14,832 nucleotides of DNA from Anaerolineae bacterium CG2_30_64_16 (GTDB lineage: Bacteria; Chloroflexota; Anaerolineae; CG2-30-64-16): the NCBI GenBank assembly GCA_001871755.1, contig MNXL01000308.1, positions 1-14,832 of the forward strand, read 5' to 3'. Below the pieces are notes generated by a model that did not search any database, was not told the origin of the DNA, and saw only the letters and a program-made list of their open reading frames with translations. A program made the position numbers and the translations under genes. Each line of letters starts with the position of its first letter. The stretch's first letter is position 1. Below are positions 13,160-14,832 of this stretch, one piece after another.

Positions 13160-14832
13160 ATGCGCGGCAAAATCAGTTATCTTGTAGACGGGGCGGTTCT
13201 ACTGAGCCTGTGCGGGCTATTTTTCTGGCGCGACCTGACACCTGTGGCGGCCGACCGTTGGACGTTTGTGCCGGGTGATTTCGCGCAGCAGTTCTATACG
13301 TTTGCCCGGTATGAGGCGTCCCGATTGCTCCAGGGACAACTTCCTCTCTGGAACCCTTATAACTACGCTGGCCATCCATTCCTGGCCGATATACAGTCGG
13401 CGGTGTTTTATCCTCTGAGGCTGCTGACGATATTTCTGACAGCGGCGCACGACTTTTCTTATCGTGCGCTGGAGCTGGAAGCATTGGCACATTATCCGTT
13501 GGCGGCTTTTTTTACTTATCTCCTGGCGCGCCGCCTGACCCGCAGCCGGTTTGGAGGCTTCATGGCGGCAGCGGTCTTCACCTTTAGCGGTTATTTCACG
13601 AGTTACCCGCCGCTGCAATTGGCCATCCTGGAGACGCAGACGTGGTTGCCATTGATTCTATTGTGTTGGGAGCTGGCAGCAGATCGGTTGGCTCAGGGTC
13701 GCGCCAGGGCCGCATGGCGTTGGGCAGTGGTGGCCGGACTGGTGTTCGGGGTGGCCTTGCTGGCCGGCCACCCGCAGGCGGGACTGCTGACCGGCTATGC
13801 CAGCGTGGCGTACGGCGCCTACCGCCTATGGCTACATACCAGGGGAGCGAAGGGCCGGGTGCAGGCCGCCGGGATGCTGATGGCTTTCGGATTGATTGGC
13901 GTAGGCGTAGCCGCCGTTCAGCTTTTGCCTTCGTGGGAATTCACCACCCTCTCCACGCGGTCCCGACTGGGCTTTGAGGAGGCGGGCACAGGTTTCATGC
14001 CTTACGAGTTGATACAGCTTGTATTCCCGGCCATCGGTGGGGAATTCCCGGCGCTGTACGTCGGGTTATTGCCGCTGGGGCTGGCTGCTCTGGCGCTGAC
14101 GTCCATCCGTCGCGACCCGGAAACCCCGCAGGATGCACGCCGGACGATCGGTTTCCTGGGGTGGGCGCTCCTGGTCGCGGTGTTACTCTCATTCGGCAAG
14201 CACCTGGCCCTGTATTCTATCCCGTATCTCCTGGCTCCAGGATGGAGTCTTTTCCGCGGCCAGGAGCGAACGATTGTCTGGGCAGTGCTGGCACTGGCCC
14301 TGCTGGCGGGCTATAGCGCAAGCTGGCTTGCACAACGGTGGGCGTTGCCGCATCCTCAGAAGGCGGGCAAGGGCGCGGTTGACGAGAGGCACTCCCATCG
14401 GGGTGGCGCCGAGGATAGGCTGACCGCCGGTTTCAGGGGCGCAACACTGGGCGCTTTGGCCCTGGCACTGGTTTTCTTCGTCGGCTACCAGGCGGGACGC
14501 GATAGTATGTGGGGGTTCACAACCGCATCGTTAACGGTGGCCCTTTTTCTGTTCCTGACGGTGGTAGCTCTGGGCAGCCGGCAGCCTGCACTGTTGTTGG
14601 CGGTTTTACTCATAGACCTCTTCACGATCACGCCGCCGCTGCATGCCAGCCCGCTGAAAGATCGTGATCTGTCGCCATTCCAATCACTGGTTGCCATCCC
14701 GCTGGCGGACACGGATATTTCTCGCGTTGCCAACGATGATGCACTGCCGGGCAATTACGGGTTGCTATATGGCCTGGAGGACTGGAAGGGATCGAGCCCG
14801 CTCTGGCTGGCGAACTATGACTTGGTGCTGAA
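13160..14832 (+). CDS. YfhO-like polytopic membrane protein (3' partial)
   Basis: The frame is open from the ATG at 13160 to the window end (557 codons) without a stop, so the C-terminus is missing. The first membrane helix (about 9-24) is followed by the YfhO-family outer-loop signature: FVPGDFAQQFYTFARYEA (36-53), GQLPLWNPYNYAGHPFLADI (59-78) and SAVFYPLRLL (80-89). Many further hydrophobic segments follow; AGHPQAGLLTGYASVAYGAY and VAAVQLLPSWEFTTLSTRS are also typical of this group. YfhO proteins are GT-C-like membrane proteins; characterised Gram-positive members act in glycosylating lipoteichoic acid, but for this branch the function is unknown. A hydrophilic, basic and acidic insertion (about residues 397-421) separates helices. 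It lies 37 bases after the DUF2723 gene and is probably the fourth member of the same transcription unit. Confidence 0.85.
   Translation, partial: MRGKISYLVDGAVLLSLCGLFFWRDLTPVAADRWTFVPGDFAQQFYTFARYEASRLLQGQLPLWNPYNYAGHPFLADIQSAVFYPLRLLTIFLTAAHDFSYRALELEALAHYPLAAFFTYLLARRLTRSRFGGFMAAAVFTFSGYFTSYPPLQLAILETQTWLPLILLCWELAADRLAQGRARAAWRWAVVAGLVFGVALLAGHPQAGLLTGYASVAYGAYRLWLHTRGAKGRVQAAGMLMAFGLIGVGVAAVQLLPSWEFTTLSTRSRLGFEEAGTGFMPYELIQLVFPAIGGEFPALYVGLLPLGLAALALTSIRRDPETPQDARRTIGFLGWALLVAVLLSFGKHLALYSIPYLLAPGWSLFRGQERTIVWAVLALALLAGYSASWLAQRWALPHPQKAGKGAVDERHSHRGGAEDRLTAGFRGATLGALALALVFFVGYQAGRDSMWGFTTASLTVALFLFLTVVALGSRQPALLLAVLLIDLFTITPPLHASPLKDRDLSPFQSLVAIPLADTDISRVANDDALPGNYGLLYGLEDWKGSSPLWLANYDLVL

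Noticed and set aside
12289..13170. 293-codon minus-strand ORF opposite the DUF2723 gene
   Set aside because: It is antisense to a gene with clear family signatures, Arg/Gln/His-rich, with no recognisable domain; a shadow of high-GC codon bias.

Overview
The window is a GC-rich bacterial chromosome segment with every recognisable gene on the + strand. The best guess for the host is a Chloroflexota bacterium (Anaerolineae or Caldilineae type). That guess rests on recalled traits of the phylum: short heptamer and octamer arrays between genes, a REP-like palindrome read in frame inside a housekeeping gene, DUF2723 and YfhO-type membrane proteins with beta-rich tails, and a secreted protein ending in YLPLL. 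No rRNA, tRNA, CRISPR array, transposase or integrase was seen, and no gene-free stretch exceeds 300 bases (the longest is the array region 4757-4949).

Left part (1-1272): the C-terminal end of GDP-mannose 4,6-dehydratase (gmd), then an AbiEi-antitoxin-like protein (320-1090) with no recognisable AbiEii toxin partner, overlapped by a 67-aa ORF that is either a small gene or the frameshifted end of its neighbour.

Middle part (1323-7315): a phosphoglucomutase/phosphomannomutase-family enzyme, a TatD-family metal hydrolase, a trans-type polyprenyl diphosphate synthase, a GT2 glycosyltransferase and a GT4 glycosyltransferase. The gaps here hold short tandem arrays of five unit types: GGGATTG, NNAAACG, CCATCTG (7 bp), GACAAGGT and CCAATCTA (8 bp). 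Two genes carry repeat DNA inside the reading frame: tatD (REP-like palindrome, 17 extra residues) and the GT2 gene (CCAATCTA octamers, a long loop inside the GT-A fold). The GT2 gene is also bracketed by arrays of the same octamers in inverted orientation.

Right part (7347-14832): a tight, array-free run of four genes. It starts with a secreted clan GH-A TIM-barrel protein with a Fn3-like tail. Three polytopic GT-C-type membrane proteins follow: an ArnT/GT39-like protein, a DUF2723/GT117 protein, and a YfhO-like protein cut by the window end. Gene junctions are GTGA and ATGA overlaps and one 37-bp gap. The first two membrane proteins end in copies of one shared beta-rich domain (two copies, then one).

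Taken together the genes suggest assembly of a surface glycan or glycoprotein: activated deoxyhexose supply (gmd), hexose-1-phosphate supply (mutase), isoprenoid carrier lipid (polyprenyl synthase), cytoplasmic transferases (GT2, GT4), and extracytoplasmic transferases that would use polyprenyl-linked sugars, with a secreted glycosidase-like protein. This joint role is inferred from families and gene order only.
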